DNA of 39,554 bases from assembly GCA_017642965.1 (NCBI GenBank), contig JAEPOJ010000033.1, positions 1 to 39,554 of the forward strand. The letters are read 5' to 3'. This document shows positions 24,403 to 32,740 of this stretch, piece after piece. A model generated the notes under the pieces. The model was given only the letters and a program-made list of their open reading frames with translations, made no database searches and was not told the DNA's origin. The stretch is from Phycisphaerales bacterium (GTDB lineage Bacteria; Planctomycetota; Phycisphaerae; Phycisphaerales; UBA1924). Every line of letters starts with the position of its first letter. Within the stretch, counting starts at the first letter, position 1. A program made the position numbers and the translations under genes.

Positions 24403-24723
24403 TCAGGGCGCGGCGTGCGAAAACTGTGCAATGAGGGCGTATGAACGGACAGCCCCGTCGAAGTGGGTTTCACGCACCTGAAGGTAGCCAGGGTCCGCAA
24501 AGAACCGCTCGCTCGTGGCCTGATCGGGGAATGACATGAGGAACAAGCGATTGAACGGGTCCGGGGCTTCGCCCTTGAGCAGCTCGCTTACCCGCATGTC
24601 GTAGCGGAAAAAGCCGCCCATGGACTCGAGGATCGGGGTCATGCCCGCGCGGTACTGGGCGTAGCCGTCCTCATCATCAACCCGCATGCCGATGAGGATC
24701 TCGTGGCGTGGTTCGTTACTCAT
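24403..24723 (-). CDS. DUF1330 / dimeric alpha-beta barrel protein
   Basis: 106 residues from ATG at 24723 (MSNEPRHEI), chosen for GGGAG 5 bases upstream; the ATG at 24735 itself contains that Shine-Dalgarno. The pattern Y-x-x-Y...GGFFRYD...FPDQATSERFFADPGY fits the DUF1330/ABM ferredoxin-like fold, where small cytoplasmic dimers bind or oxidise unknown ligands. It lies 54 bases after the methyltransferase gene and may be cotranscribed with it. Confidence 0.6.
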   Translation of the reverse strand: MSNEPRHEILIGMRVDDEDGYAQYRAGMTPILESMGGFFRYDMRVSELLKGEAPDPFNRLFLMSFPDQATSERFFADPGYLQVRETHFDGAVRSYALIAQFSHAAP

Positions 24724-24777
24724 GTGTGCTCCCATTCATCCGCCGCTCTCGCTGTGAGCGGGTGGTACGGGCCAGCC

Positions 24778-25962
24778 TCATTCCGGGTTCGGCGGCTCGC
24801 GGAACAACTCGTAGCTCAGCAGGCGGCAGGGAATGCTGCCGTTGTTGAATGGCAGCTTGCTCATCGCCCGCAGGCGGACCTGCGTCGAGAGCGACTTGCT
24901 CCCTGTGAACACGTGCCCAGTATACCCCCGGCAGTGGTCCTTGAAGAAGAACCCGATATCGCGATAGACCTGACGCAGCTCCTCGGTCTCGCCCAGGCGG
25001 ATGCCGTACTCGGGGTTGAACACCACGTGCCCGTGCTCCCCTTCGTCGAGATGCGGCACCGGGGTATCTCGGAAATCGCACAGCTCGAACTCGATCAGAT
25101 GATCGACGCCGGCGGTCTTTGCGTTGCGCCGGGCCGCGTCGATGGCCTCAGGGTCGTGATCGCTCGCTACGATCGGCATCGGCTCACCGATGGGCGGCTT
25201 GGATTTGCGGGCTTCGCGGCGCATCTCCAGGTAGTCGTCGTCAAGGTCCATCAGCGTGTGCAGCACGCTCGCGTCGTTGCGTTGCAGCCCCGGGGCGCGC
25301 CCGGCCATCATCAGCGCCGCCTCGATCGCCAGCGTGCCCGAGCCGCACATCGGGTTGACCAGCGCCTGCGTCCCGTCGTAGCCCATCCCCATGAGCACCG
25401 CGGCCGCCAGCGTCTCGCTCATCGGCGCGTGGTGCGGGAGCTTGCGGTACCCGCGATCGCTCAGGCGTGTGCCGTTCACGTTGAGGTACAACCACGCCCG
25501 GTCGCCCTTCCAGACGAGTTGGATCACCACGCCCGAGCGGTCCGGCCCCGAGTCCGGACGCTCGCCGGTCTTCTCCTTGATGCGATCCACGATCGCGTCC
25601 TTGAGCAGCAGGTTGGGGTACATCGTGTTGGTCACGCTCGGGTGCGAGACGTTCGAACTGATGCTCAGGTACGCGTCGTTGGGGATCAGCTCCTCCCAGG
25701 GGAACGAGCGTGCCCACTTCTCGAGCATCTTGAGCGACGTGCAGCGGGTCTTGTCGAGCTGCCAGTACACCTGCTGGGCGGTCCGCAGCAGCAGCGTGAG
25801 GCGCAGCGCCTCGACCAGGTCCGCCCCGATCGACACCGAGACCTTGTCCTCGCCCTGGATATCGTGCCCGAGCGCCTCGACCTCCGCGCGGAGGTAGGGC
25901 ACGACGTGCTCGGCGCAGGCGATTCGGGTGTGGCGCTTTTTACTCGGATCGATCGATGGCAT
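24778..25962 (-). CDS. RlmL-like THUMP/N6-adenine-type RNA methyltransferase
   Basis: 394 residues from ATG at 25962 (MPSIDPS), which has AGGG about 6 bases upstream. N-terminal ~150 residues: ferredoxin-like plus THUMP, ending in the DRSGVVIQLVWKGDRAWLYLNVNG region. C-terminal Rossmann methyltransferase of the UPF0020 type: YRKLPHHAPMSETLAAAVL, SAM motif I NPMCGSGTLAIEAALM, acidic loop ASDHDPEAI, and NPEYGIRLG in place of the usual NPPYG. The family methylates 23S rRNA guanine (E. coli RlmL, first half) or tRNA. The C-terminal RlmK half is absent. Confidence 0.85.
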   Translation of the reverse strand: MPSIDPSKKRHTRIACAEHVVPYLRAEVEALGHDIQGEDKVSVSIGADLVEALRLTLLLRTAQQVYWQLDKTRCTSLKMLEKWARSFPWEELIPNDAYLSISSNVSHPSVTNTMYPNLLLKDAIVDRIKEKTGERPDSGPDRSGVVIQLVWKGDRAWLYLNVNGTRLSDRGYRKLPHHAPMSETLAAAVLMGMGYDGTQALVNPMCGSGTLAIEAALMMAGRAPGLQRNDASVLHTLMDLDDDYLEMRREARKSKPPIGEPMPIVASDHDPEAIDAARRNAKTAGVDHLIEFELCDFRDTPVPHLDEGEHGHVVFNPEYGIRLGETEELRQVYRDIGFFFKDHCRGYTGHVFTGSKSLSTQVRLRAMSKLPFNNGSIPCRLLSYELFREPPNPE

Positions 25963-25989
25963 CTGGACCCTGAGCATAGTCCGCGTGCC

Positions 25990-28776
25990 TTATGCACCCC
26001 CGTCCGCTGATGTAGTTTCGCATGATTCCGCGTCCGCTTCCGCCATTTCCAGTCGTTTCACCAGCCATGTGTACAGCACACCCGTTGCGATGATGATCAG
26101 TCCCACCGTGATCGATGCGATGATCCGCCCCGTCGGGGCGAGGGTCATGGTGTCGAGCAGGAGCACTTTGCCCGCGACGATGCACAGCAGCGTCAGCCCC
26201 GCCCAACGCAGCGCTCTCGCGAGGCGGAATCCCATCGCCACGGACGCCACCGCGAACACGCTCCACCAGATCGAGACACCGGCCCCCTGTGCCGAGCTCG
26301 AATCAAACCACTGATGCATCAACCGGACGATCTCAAGTGTGCTCACGATCAGCGCGAGCAGCCACGAGGCGCACAGCAGGGTGCTGCTGAGCGCCGTGCG
26401 GAACCCACGGACATCACCGATCGCGTCGGCAGCAAGCCTGATGCGCACGATCGTCAAACCGACCCCGAGCATGATCGTCAGGAGGTTGAAGGAGGTGATT
26501 GACCCGTATCCGATCATCGGCACACGAGTGAGCAGACCATCCCAATGACGGAGCTCGTCGAGCCCCCAGGCGCACGCGAAGATCATGCTCAGTACGGCGG
26601 CGATCTCCATCAGTGACCATCGCCAGAGGCGAGCACCCGCGAGGGACACGCAGCCGATCGCGACCGCTTGCCAGAGCAGCATGCGGTCGGCCCCGTGATC
26701 CTGACCGATCCGCCCCAGGGCGAGCAGGATCAAACCCACCGCGACGGACGCACCGATGGTCCGATGGACGTAGCCCGCGCCCGCCAGCAACGCGAACGCG
26801 AGCCACGCGCCCAGCAACACCGCGACCTCGGTCGGGCTGATGACCCCGCCAGAGTCTGTGAACTGAGAGGCGACCCCGATGCAAGTGCCCAGCCCGAGCA
26901 TCACGAGCGCGTTGATCCTGAGCACGAAGCGGAGATGCCCGAGCATGCTGGCACGCAGCGCCCACAACACGCCCACGGCGAGCAGGGACCAGTACAGCCC
27001 CATGCGTCCGTGATCGCTCGGCGCGTTGACCACGCATAGGGCGACCAGCCAGATCGCGATCGAGCCCGCCACGAGCTGCTCGGGGCGATAGCGTGATCTC
27101 CAGCACGCGGCACCGAACGCGATCGCCGCGGCCAGCACCTGCACGCCCCACGCGCCGACCGCGACCCCGAGGATATTGAGATTCGGCGCGTCCGCCGAGG
27201 CGTTGCGCAGATCGAAGCTGAAGAGACGAACAACCGCGAAGTCGAGCATTGCGCCGCCGAAGAGCCCGACCGCGCGGAACCGCAGGCGGCGACCGGCTTC
27301 GACCGCGCCCGCCCCTACACAGAGCCACGCCAGCACCTCCAACCACCCGCCAAGCCCGGTGGCGATCGTGGCGACGAGCAGCAGAGCGCTGTTCACGGCG
27401 ACCGCCGAAAGGTACAGAGACAGGGGCGATGCCTCTCCGGCTTCCGTGCTGATGCGCCGCACGCCCCCGGCTCGCATCGCCACCCACGCAACCACCGCCC
27501 CCATCGCCGCGAACCCCATGGGCGAGAGGAACACCAGATCCGGATCACGCGCACGAAGCGTCACGCCCGCGCTGATCACGGCCCAGATCGTGGCCCCGAA
27601 CAGCGCGTTGATCCAGCGTGATTCACGCGTCAGGAGGCCCGCTGGGTTCAGCGAGCGGTTCCCCTCCGCGTCGATTTGGATCCCCGCGATCGCCGCTTTG
27701 TCCGGCTCGATCCGGTCGCGCAGCCGCGTAAAGAACCGGGCCGAGATGGCGAGTTCGACGACCGTCATCAGCCATGCCAGGGCGACAAAGATGAGCGATG
27801 ATGCGATTGATCGGTCGTGCATGTCCACCAGCCACGCCGTACCGAGCAAGCCGGTCCCCCACCACGCGAGCTCACGCGCGTAGGCGTAGTGCCCGCCCTT
27901 CCAGGCGGAGAGCACGGCACCCATCGAGAGCAGCAGGAGCAGGTACGCGGGGAACACGAAGTACGATGGCTCTCCCGCCGAGAGCAGCATCGGCACAGCG
28001 AACGCACCGATCAGCGACAGCAGCGAGAGCATCACCCGTTGCCCGATCGCGCCCAGCAGGATGCCGCCCAGCGTCGTGACGAGCAGCAAGGCGAACGCGA
28101 GCTCAACCCCGAACAGATTGTACACCCTGCTCGCGGCGTACACGCTCGCGAAGACGGTCGCGATGCCCGCCGCGGTGAAGCCTGACGAAGCGAGCGGGCT
28201 GAGTCTCTTGCGGAGCAACTCGCCGATGCCGATGAGCACGAGCCCGAAGATGCAGGTCCCGCCACACTTGGCAATGGGCGACATCGCGGCGATCCACCCC
28301 TCATCGTGCGCGAGCTTCAGGAACATCCCAACACCCACGATAACGATCACGACCCCGAGCAGCATCAGACCGCGGATGCCCAGCACCCATTCGAGCTTGC
28401 TGAGATCAAACTCGAACTCGCGGGCCCGCTTTGGTGATGGCATGGGCTTGAAGGCCCGATCATCACGCTGACGGTGCGTGTCTTCGTGCGGCGGGTGCGT
28501 CGCTGCCGCGGTCACTGGGACCGGCGGGGTTGGTGCCACATCGGTGTGCTCGTCCGTATCTGAACTTGCCGCTCGCTTCTGCTCGACGAGTGAGGACAGT
28601 GTCGAAGAGGGCTGCTCTGAATCGGGTGTGGCCTCAGGCGTCGCTTCGGGCACTGTTTCTGGTTGTGCTTCGGGTTCGAGGCGTGCGACCCGCTGCGTCA
28701 GGTCCTGCACTGTGCTTGAGAGCACATCGAACGCGTGCTGCAACTCATCGATCCGGGCGTGGGCATCCTGATGCAT
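25990..28776 (-). CDS. DUF2339 giant membrane protein
   Basis: 928 residues. A coiled coil at 1-35 (IDELQHAFDVLSSTVQDLTQRVARLE in outline), a Pro/Glu/Thr-rich linker to about 130, then LEWVLGIRGLMLLGVVIVIVGVGMFLKLAHDEGWI, which is the DUF2339 signature, followed by about 24 or more hydrophobic helices to the end. No catalytic motif is visible. The function of the family is unknown. A good promoter lies at 28800-28826. It is 27 bases upstream of the methyltransferase gene and likely in one operon with it. Confidence 0.85.
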   Translation of the reverse strand: MHQDAHARIDELQHAFDVLSSTVQDLTQRVARLEPEAQPETVPEATPEATPDSEQPSSTLSSLVEQKRAASSDTDEHTDVAPTPPVPVTAAATHPPHEDTHRQRDDRAFKPMPSPKRAREFEFDLSKLEWVLGIRGLMLLGVVIVIVGVGMFLKLAHDEGWIAAMSPIAKCGGTCIFGLVLIGIGELLRKRLSPLASSGFTAAGIATVFASVYAASRVYNLFGVELAFALLLVTTLGGILLGAIGQRVMLSLLSLIGAFAVPMLLSAGEPSYFVFPAYLLLLLSMGAVLSAWKGGHYAYARELAWWGTGLLGTAWLVDMHDRSIASSLIFVALAWLMTVVELAISARFFTRLRDRIEPDKAAIAGIQIDAEGNRSLNPAGLLTRESRWINALFGATIWAVISAGVTLRARDPDLVFLSPMGFAAMGAVVAWVAMRAGGVRRISTEAGEASPLSLYLSAVAVNSALLLVATIATGLGGWLEVLAWLCVGAGAVEAGRRLRFRAVGLFGGAMLDFAVVRLFSFDLRNASADAPNLNILGVAVGAWGVQVLAAAIAFGAACWRSRYRPEQLVAGSIAIWLVALCVVNAPSDHGRMGLYWSLLAVGVLWALRASMLGHLRFVLRINALVMLGLGTCIGVASQFTDSGGVISPTEVAVLLGAWLAFALLAGAGYVHRTIGASVAVGLILLALGRIGQDHGADRMLLWQAVAIGCVSLAGARLWRWSLMEIAAVLSMIFACAWGLDELRHWDGLLTRVPMIGYGSITSFNLLTIMLGVGLTIVRIRLAADAIGDVRGFRTALSSTLLCASWLLALIVSTLEIVRLMHQWFDSSSAQGAGVSIWWSVFAVASVAMGFRLARALRWAGLTLLCIVAGKVLLLDTMTLAPTGRIIASITVGLIIIATGVLYTWLVKRLEMAEADAESCETTSADGGA

Positions 28777-28799
28777 GTGATCTCCGATCTGGATCCCAG

Positions 28800-28826
28800 A
28801 GTATAGTAATCACTAACTATTGTCAA
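28800..28826 (-). promoter_or_regulatory. Sigma-70-type promoter for the DUF2339 operon
   Basis: Minus strand TTGACA (28826-28821, consensus), 15-base spacer, TATACT (28805-28800). The spacer is 2 bases short of ideal. RNA would start about 28793, 17 bases before the ATG at 28776. Confidence 0.65.
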
Positions 28827-28853
28827 CCCAATCACCCCGGTTCTGACAAAAAA

Positions 28854-28879
28854 CCGCCCCTCCCACGCGGGAGGGGCGG
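28854..28879 (-). terminator. Intrinsic terminator of the 31.9-29.0 kb operon
   Basis: Minus strand CCGCCCCTCCC, loop GCGT, GGGAGGGGCGG, then six T. It lies 102 bases past the stop of the PEP-CTERM gene at 28982. Confidence 0.93.
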
Positions 28880-28981
28880 CAAACACATTGCGATCTTCCG
28901 ATTGGAACGGTATCGGGAGTTTCGCAGAGAAATCAGAGCCCGCGGGTCACACACCCACGGACCCCGGGTTTGGAGCTCGTG

Positions 28982-29659
28982 TCAGGACCGACGACGGCGG
29001 GACATCACGCCCAGCCCGGCGATCGCGAGCACGCCGGTCGCGCCGGGCGCGGGCACCAGGACGTGCTCGACATACTCGATGGCCTCTTCGTGGAGATCCT
29101 CTTCGAGGCCCGCGTTGAACACGGTAAAGATCACCTCGGAATCAGCGGCACCGGTCAGCGAGAACGTATTGGCGAGGACATAGATCCCTGCGCCGGCGCT
29201 CGCGTCGATGGTGTAGTCGAAGTGCTCGTCAAAGCCGCCGACCTGATCCGCGTCGTAGTTGATCGAGAAACCAGCGACCGGGTTGTTGTCGAACGCGGTC
29301 GAGACGCTCGCGGGACCGAACGAGAGGGTCATCGCGTTCGCGGACTGCGAGAAATCAACGGCCTCGGTGCCGTCCCAGTAGAGCAGCGCTGAGGTGAGGG
29401 TGAAGCTCACCTGGGTGTTGTCGAGGAGCGAGCCCTCCGCGATGAAGATGCCCGGCTCGTCGGCGAACCAGTTGGAGCCGCTGATTGCCATCTCTGCCGC
29501 GAACACGCGCTCACCGAACTCGGTGATAGTGCCGGTGTCGTGGTCGCCGAGGCCGACGGCAACAGAGCCGTCCATGATGGCGAGACCGTAATCCGCGTCT
29601 TCGCCGTGACCGAGAGCGAGCGATGCGGCGCCGCACGCGATGATTGCTGCAAGTTTCAT
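28982..29659 (-). CDS. PEP-CTERM secreted protein, possible metal-responsive surface protein
   Basis: 225 residues from ATG at 29659 (GAGGAG 7 bases upstream). The signal peptide ends about residue 17, so the mature chain would begin HGEDADYGLAIMDG. A central DEHFDYT at 144-150 and SEVIFTVFNAG at 174-184 have counterparts in the next gene upstream (HHHMQY, SDPLYIVFAQG), so the two are paralogs. The tail VPAPGATGVLAIAGLGVMSRRRRS is a PEP-CTERM-like sorting signal. The overall pattern recalls the cyanobacterial all3515-type Zur-repressed PEP-CTERM proteins (recalled, not searched). Last gene of the operon. Confidence 0.7.
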   Translation of the reverse strand: MKLAAIIACGAASLALGHGEDADYGLAIMDGSVAVGLGDHDTGTITEFGERVFAAEMAISGSNWFADEPGIFIAEGSLLDNTQVSFTLTSALLYWDGTEAVDFSQSANAMTLSFGPASVSTAFDNNPVAGFSINYDADQVGGFDEHFDYTIDASAGAGIYVLANTFSLTGAADSEVIFTVFNAGLEEDLHEEAIEYVEHVLVPAPGATGVLAIAGLGVMSRRRRS

Positions 29660-29711
29660 ATCGATTCTCCTCACAAAGGGTCTCCAAACCCAAGAAAAGC
29701 CGTGAACTGTG

Positions 29712-30521
29712 TTATGGGCATCCGCCCGTGTATGCGGTCAGGAATGCGCTGACATCGAAGAAGTTGAACTGCGTGTCACCGTTGAAATCCGCGACCGGGT
29801 CCTGTGCGTTGAACGCGACGAGGAATGCGCTGACATCGAAGAAGTCGAGCGTGCCGTCGCCAGTCAGATCCGCGAGACAGGGCGATCCGATCAGGTTGTC
29901 CTCGATCCAGGTGATCGCGTCATCTAGCTGGCCCTCACCGTCGCCCTGAGCGAACACGATGTACAGCGGATCGGAGGCATCGATCCCCGCGGCCTCGGTC
30001 CAGAGATCGATCTCGAGCAGCCAGACGCCCTGCACCACGGGCGGGAGCGCCCCGTTAAGCAGGTACTGCATGTGGTGATGGAAAGTCGCGCTTGGTGTGT
30101 TCGAGGCCTGCCCAAAGACGATGCCGTCTACACGCATGTCCGTGCTGGGCGCCACGAGGTCCTGGGCCGCCGCACGAACGGTCAGCTGCTCGGTCGCGAT
30201 GGTCTCGAAGTTCATGTTGGCGTCGTCCCAGACCCGCGGCGCCCGCAGGAACGAGAAGCCGATCGTCATGCCCGGGATGAGCTGCCCGAGCTCCGCGTTG
30301 AACCCGGGGTCGTTTGTGAAGTTCGGGAAGCCCTCTGCGCCCATCAGCGCGGACTTGATCCGCGAGGGGTACACCGCGTCGCCCGTGTCCGGATCGACCG
30401 CTCCGGCGATGATCTGGCTGTCCTGAACGGCGAGGATGAAGTCCGCGTCGTGCAGCCCGCTGGCGGCGCTCAACGTCGTGGATGCGGCGAGGGTCACGAA
30501 GGTCACTGCTTTTTTCAACAT
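29712..30521 (-). CDS. Secreted His-motif protein with dockerin-like tail
   Basis: 269 residues from ATG at 30521 (GGAG about 7 bases upstream). The signal peptide ends near SAASG, followed by LHDADFILAVQDSQIIAG, matching HGEDADYGLAIMDG of the downstream paralog. FHHHMQYLL at 147-155 and SDPLYIVFAQGDGEGQLDDAI (outline) are the shared metal-binding-looking core. Unlike its paralog, it ends not with PEP-CTERM but with two DxxGDxxxxFFDVSAF repeats and Gly-Cys-Pro (214-269). Same ancestral body, two different anchoring tails. It lies 12 bases downstream of the pseudopilin gene. Confidence 0.7.
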   Translation of the reverse strand: MLKKAVTFVTLAASTTLSAASGLHDADFILAVQDSQIIAGAVDPDTGDAVYPSRIKSALMGAEGFPNFTNDPGFNAELGQLIPGMTIGFSFLRAPRVWDDANMNFETIATEQLTVRAAAQDLVAPSTDMRVDGIVFGQASNTPSATFHHHMQYLLNGALPPVVQGVWLLEIDLWTEAAGIDASDPLYIVFAQGDGEGQLDDAITWIEDNLIGSPCLADLTGDGTLDFFDVSAFLVAFNAQDPVADFNGDTQFNFFDVSAFLTAYTGGCP

Positions 30522-30533
30522 CGCGATCTCCAA

Positions 30534-31457
30534 TCAGGGCCGGGCGGAGCTCGGTGGGCTCGCCTCGGGGTGGAAGAGGTTGTGCTTGGTATCGAGGTAC
30601 ATCTCGTCGAATGTCAGGGTGCGAACAGACCCGTCGAAGAATGCGACGTTGCTCTTGGCCCTCGGGCTCGTGGGCTCACCGCCGTGCGCGTTGAGCCACA
30701 GCTGTGAGCTGGCGTACGTCGCGCTCGCGGTCTCGGACACGAACGAGAAATCCCACTCGTTGGGGTGGACGTGATCCGACTTGGCGAAGTCGGGCTCGGA
30801 GTCGATCGGCTCACCGAACTGACGAGCGATCGGGGTCATCATGACGAAATGAATCGTCTGAGAGGTCCGCGGGATGCGTGTGACTTTGGTGTAGGCGTTG
30901 CCCTGATCGAGGCGGCGCCCTGTGACAGGATCGGGGTTCAGGAACGGGGAAACGCTCTGGGCCGTGTAGCCGTTGAGCCCGTAGCTGGTCAGGCGGACAA
31001 TGTCTGGCTGATCCGGGTCGTTGCTGAAGTTGTCATCGGTGAGCAGGTCCTCGTTCTGCTCGAACCAGGAGCGGAGCTGGACGAGTGAAGCACCCTCATC
31101 GCTTCCCCCGTCGTCCACGCTCCGCCAGATGGACCGGTCGACCGGCGAGTACAGCGCCTCCGGTGCCGCGCCGTACTCCTGCAATGCGATCAGCCACGTC
31201 GATCGGATATCGCCCGCGAGCGAGCCGTGCGGGAGCGCCGCGTCGATGAATCGCCCCTTGTAATCTTCGATGTAGAGCTGGTGAGCGAGCTCGAGCTGGC
31301 GCATGTTCGATTGGCACACCACACGCTGCGCGCTGGCCCGCGCACTGCTCAGCGACGGGAGCAGGATCCCGATGAGCAGCGCGATGATCGCGATCACGAC
31401 CAAGAGCTCGATCAGCGTGAACGCGTCGCGGCGTCCACGGTCCGTATGTGGGTGCAT
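30534..31457 (-). CDS. Prepilin-type (DUF1559-like) pseudopilin
   Basis: 307 residues. The N-terminal class III signal [26 protein letters not shown] has the G-free cleavage site A|FTLIE and a 20-residue hydrophobic helix. The C-terminal [15 protein letters not shown] is the DG motif found in the large planctomycete family of type II secretion-like proteins. Such proteins are exported and cut by a prepilin peptidase; their individual roles are mostly unknown. GGGAC precedes the ATG at 31457. It lies within the probable operon 31899-28982. Confidence 0.88.
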   Translation of the reverse strand: MHPHTDRGRRDAFTLIELLVVIAIIALLIGILLPSLSSARASAQRVVCQSNMRQLELAHQLYIEDYKGRFIDAALPHGSLAGDIRSTWLIALQEYGAAPEALYSPVDRSIWRSVDDGGSDEGASLVQLRSWFEQNEDLLTDDNFSNDPDQPDIVRLTSYGLNGYTAQSVSPFLNPDPVTGRRLDQGNAYTKVTRIPRTSQTIHFVMMTPIARQFGEPIDSEPDFAKSDHVHPNEWDFSFVSETASATYASSQLWLNAHGGEPTSPRAKSNVAFFDGSVRTLTFDEMYLDTKHNLFHPEASPPSSARP

Positions 31458-31536
31458 TGGGTATGTCCCTGTCCTGTGTCATGGCGCACGAACGCGCGCA
31501 CGACGAACCTCGATGGATTCGGTGTCCCGATCAGGT

Positions 31537-31899
31537 TCAGGAGGCAGGGGGCGCGCGGGCAGGGTGATCACCGAGCGGATCACGCGTCAGGACAGCCCGA
31601 GCCTGCGTGATGCATTCCGGTGAGACTGCGTCGAAGCTGGGGACGCGAGGAAGATCCTCGGCCGGGACCAGGTTCAGGCCCGCGAGTCCAAGGCAGATCT
31701 CACAGTCCTCGTCCTCGGGCTGGGGCTGGTCGTCCTCGTCGACGGGCTGCTCGTGGTGCCCGCCGTCGTGATCGCAGTGCGAGATGGCGGCATCATCCCC
31801 CGAGTGGTGCATGATCTTGTGCACCGACGAGACCACCCCGCTCCCGTTCAGGAGCAGGATCGCGATCAGCATCCAGCATGTGCTTCGGAGATAGGCCAT
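31537..31899 (-). CDS. Small His-rich exported protein (DUF2946-like)
   Basis: 120 residues. An N-terminal hydrophobic segment (STCWMLIAILLLNGSGVVSS) is followed by a metal-binding-like stretch HKIMHHSGDDAAISHCDHDGGHH and then DCEICLGLAG, a Cys-x-x-Cys pair reminiscent of DUF2946 proteins. It is probably a periplasmic metal-binding protein. No Shine-Dalgarno is present; the Fur/Zur-like palindrome ends 6 bases from the ATG, so the mRNA may be nearly leaderless. First gene of the probable four-gene operon. Confidence 0.6.
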   Translation of the reverse strand: MAYLRSTCWMLIAILLLNGSGVVSSVHKIMHHSGDDAAISHCDHDGGHHEQPVDEDDQPQPEDEDCEICLGLAGLNLVPAEDLPRVPSFDAVSPECITQARAVLTRDPLGDHPARAPPAS

Positions 31900-31904
31900 G
31901 TTAT

Positions 31905-31920
31905 TGAGAATACGTTATCA
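31905..31920 (-). promoter_or_regulatory. Fur/Zur-like operator candidate
   Basis: TGAGAATACGTTATCA fits the palindrome TGAnAAnnnnTTnTCA, the form of many Zur/Fur boxes. It overlaps the expected -10 region: on the minus strand a TTGACT -35 lies at 31939-31934, and TAACGT or GATAAC follows after about 16 bases. Repression by metal-loaded regulator is the obvious model. The regulator gene is not in the window. Confidence 0.5.
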
Positions 31921-31954
31921 CTGATTCCATCTGAGTCAACCCTCTTCGTGGCGA

Positions 31955-32001
31955 GTCAATGCCACATTGACACCCGATTCACGTCAAAAATGTCATTTTT
32001 G
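31955..32001 (+). promoter_or_regulatory. Two phased palindromes, putative enhancer sites for the sigma-54 promoter
   Basis: GTCAATGCCACATTGAC (31955-31971, 7-bp arms) and CAAAAATGTCATTTTTG (31985-32001, 8-bp arms). The centres are 30 bp apart, close to three helical turns, at about -120 and -90 from the predicted sigma-54 start. Both share AATG-N-CATT halves with different spacing. A role for the divergent gene at 31899 cannot be excluded. Confidence 0.6.
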
Positions 32002-32056
32002 CACCGTAGGCGTGATGGCCCGATGACGCAAAGCGGTTCAGTGAGCCGCCCGGGAG

Positions 32057-32072
32057 TGGCACGACGGTTGCA
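32057..32072 (+). promoter_or_regulatory. Sigma-54 promoter of the small heat-shock operon
   Basis: TGGCACGACGGTTGCA matches TGGCACGrNNNTTGCW at every defined base, with GG and GC exactly 12 apart. The predicted start is about 32083, giving an 88-base 5' UTR that holds small dyads such as GGGCACGGTGCCC. Confidence 0.8.
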
Positions 32073-32170
32073 AATCAGGCGAGTACTGCGAGGGCACGGT
32101 GCCCACGCCAGTCACAACGGCACGATCGACCCATGTGCGATCGGGCATGTCGATGCAAAGGAGGTTTTCC

Positions 32171-32707
32171 ATGTTGAACACGCTTCTTCCCATCACCGCA
32201 CGCCCATCGGCTCTGAGCCAACTCTCCCGAGACGTTGATCGACTCTTCGAGATGACACTGGGCATGAACTCCCCCACCACCAACGCGTGGCCCGGGCTCA
32301 ACGCATGGCAGGACGACGACTGCTACGTCGTCGAGGCCGAGGTCCCGGGGTTCGGTATTGACGACATCCAGGTCGATGTCAACAAGAACGCCATCACCAT
32401 CCGTGGGCAGCGCGAACGCTCGACACCCTCGGGCGCGAGCACGATCCGCTCTGAGCGGAGCGTCACTCGGTTCGAGCGGACATTCAGGTTCCCGTCAGCA
32501 ATCGAGCACGAGCAGATCGATGCCTCGCTGAACAACGGCGTCCTGCAGGTCCGAGCACCGCTCGCGGAGAGCGCCCGCCCCAAGCGCATCGAGATCCGAC
32601 AGGGGGAAACCAAGCGGATCGGGTCCTCGTCCAGGAACGCGCTGCCCGGGAGCGCCCCTCAAACGGAGCCCGAGGCGGAGCAGGCGGAATCGACCACCCA
32701 GTCCTGA
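32171..32707 (+). CDS. Small heat-shock protein Hsp20
   Basis: 178 residues from ATG at 32171, with AAAGGAGG 7 bases upstream; earlier in-frame Met codons have no such site. The alpha-crystallin domain is at about 42-135: DDCYVVEAEVPGF, IDDIQVDVNKNAITIRG, FERTFRFP, and the closing NNGVLQVRAPL (V/I-x-V/I tail grip region follows as RIEI). A disordered acidic tail ends EAEQAESTTQS. ATP-independent holdase chaperone in the cytoplasm. First of two Hsp20 genes, 33 bases apart, behind the sigma-54 promoter. Confidence 0.94.
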   Translation: MLNTLLPITARPSALSQLSRDVDRLFEMTLGMNSPTTNAWPGLNAWQDDDCYVVEAEVPGFGIDDIQVDVNKNAITIRGQRERSTPSGASTIRSERSVTRFERTFRFPSAIEHEQIDASLNNGVLQVRAPLAESARPKRIEIRQGETKRIGSSSRNALPGSAPQTEPEAEQAESTTQS

Positions 32708-32740
32708 GACGCCCCCGCTGGAAACGGAAAGGAGATCTGT

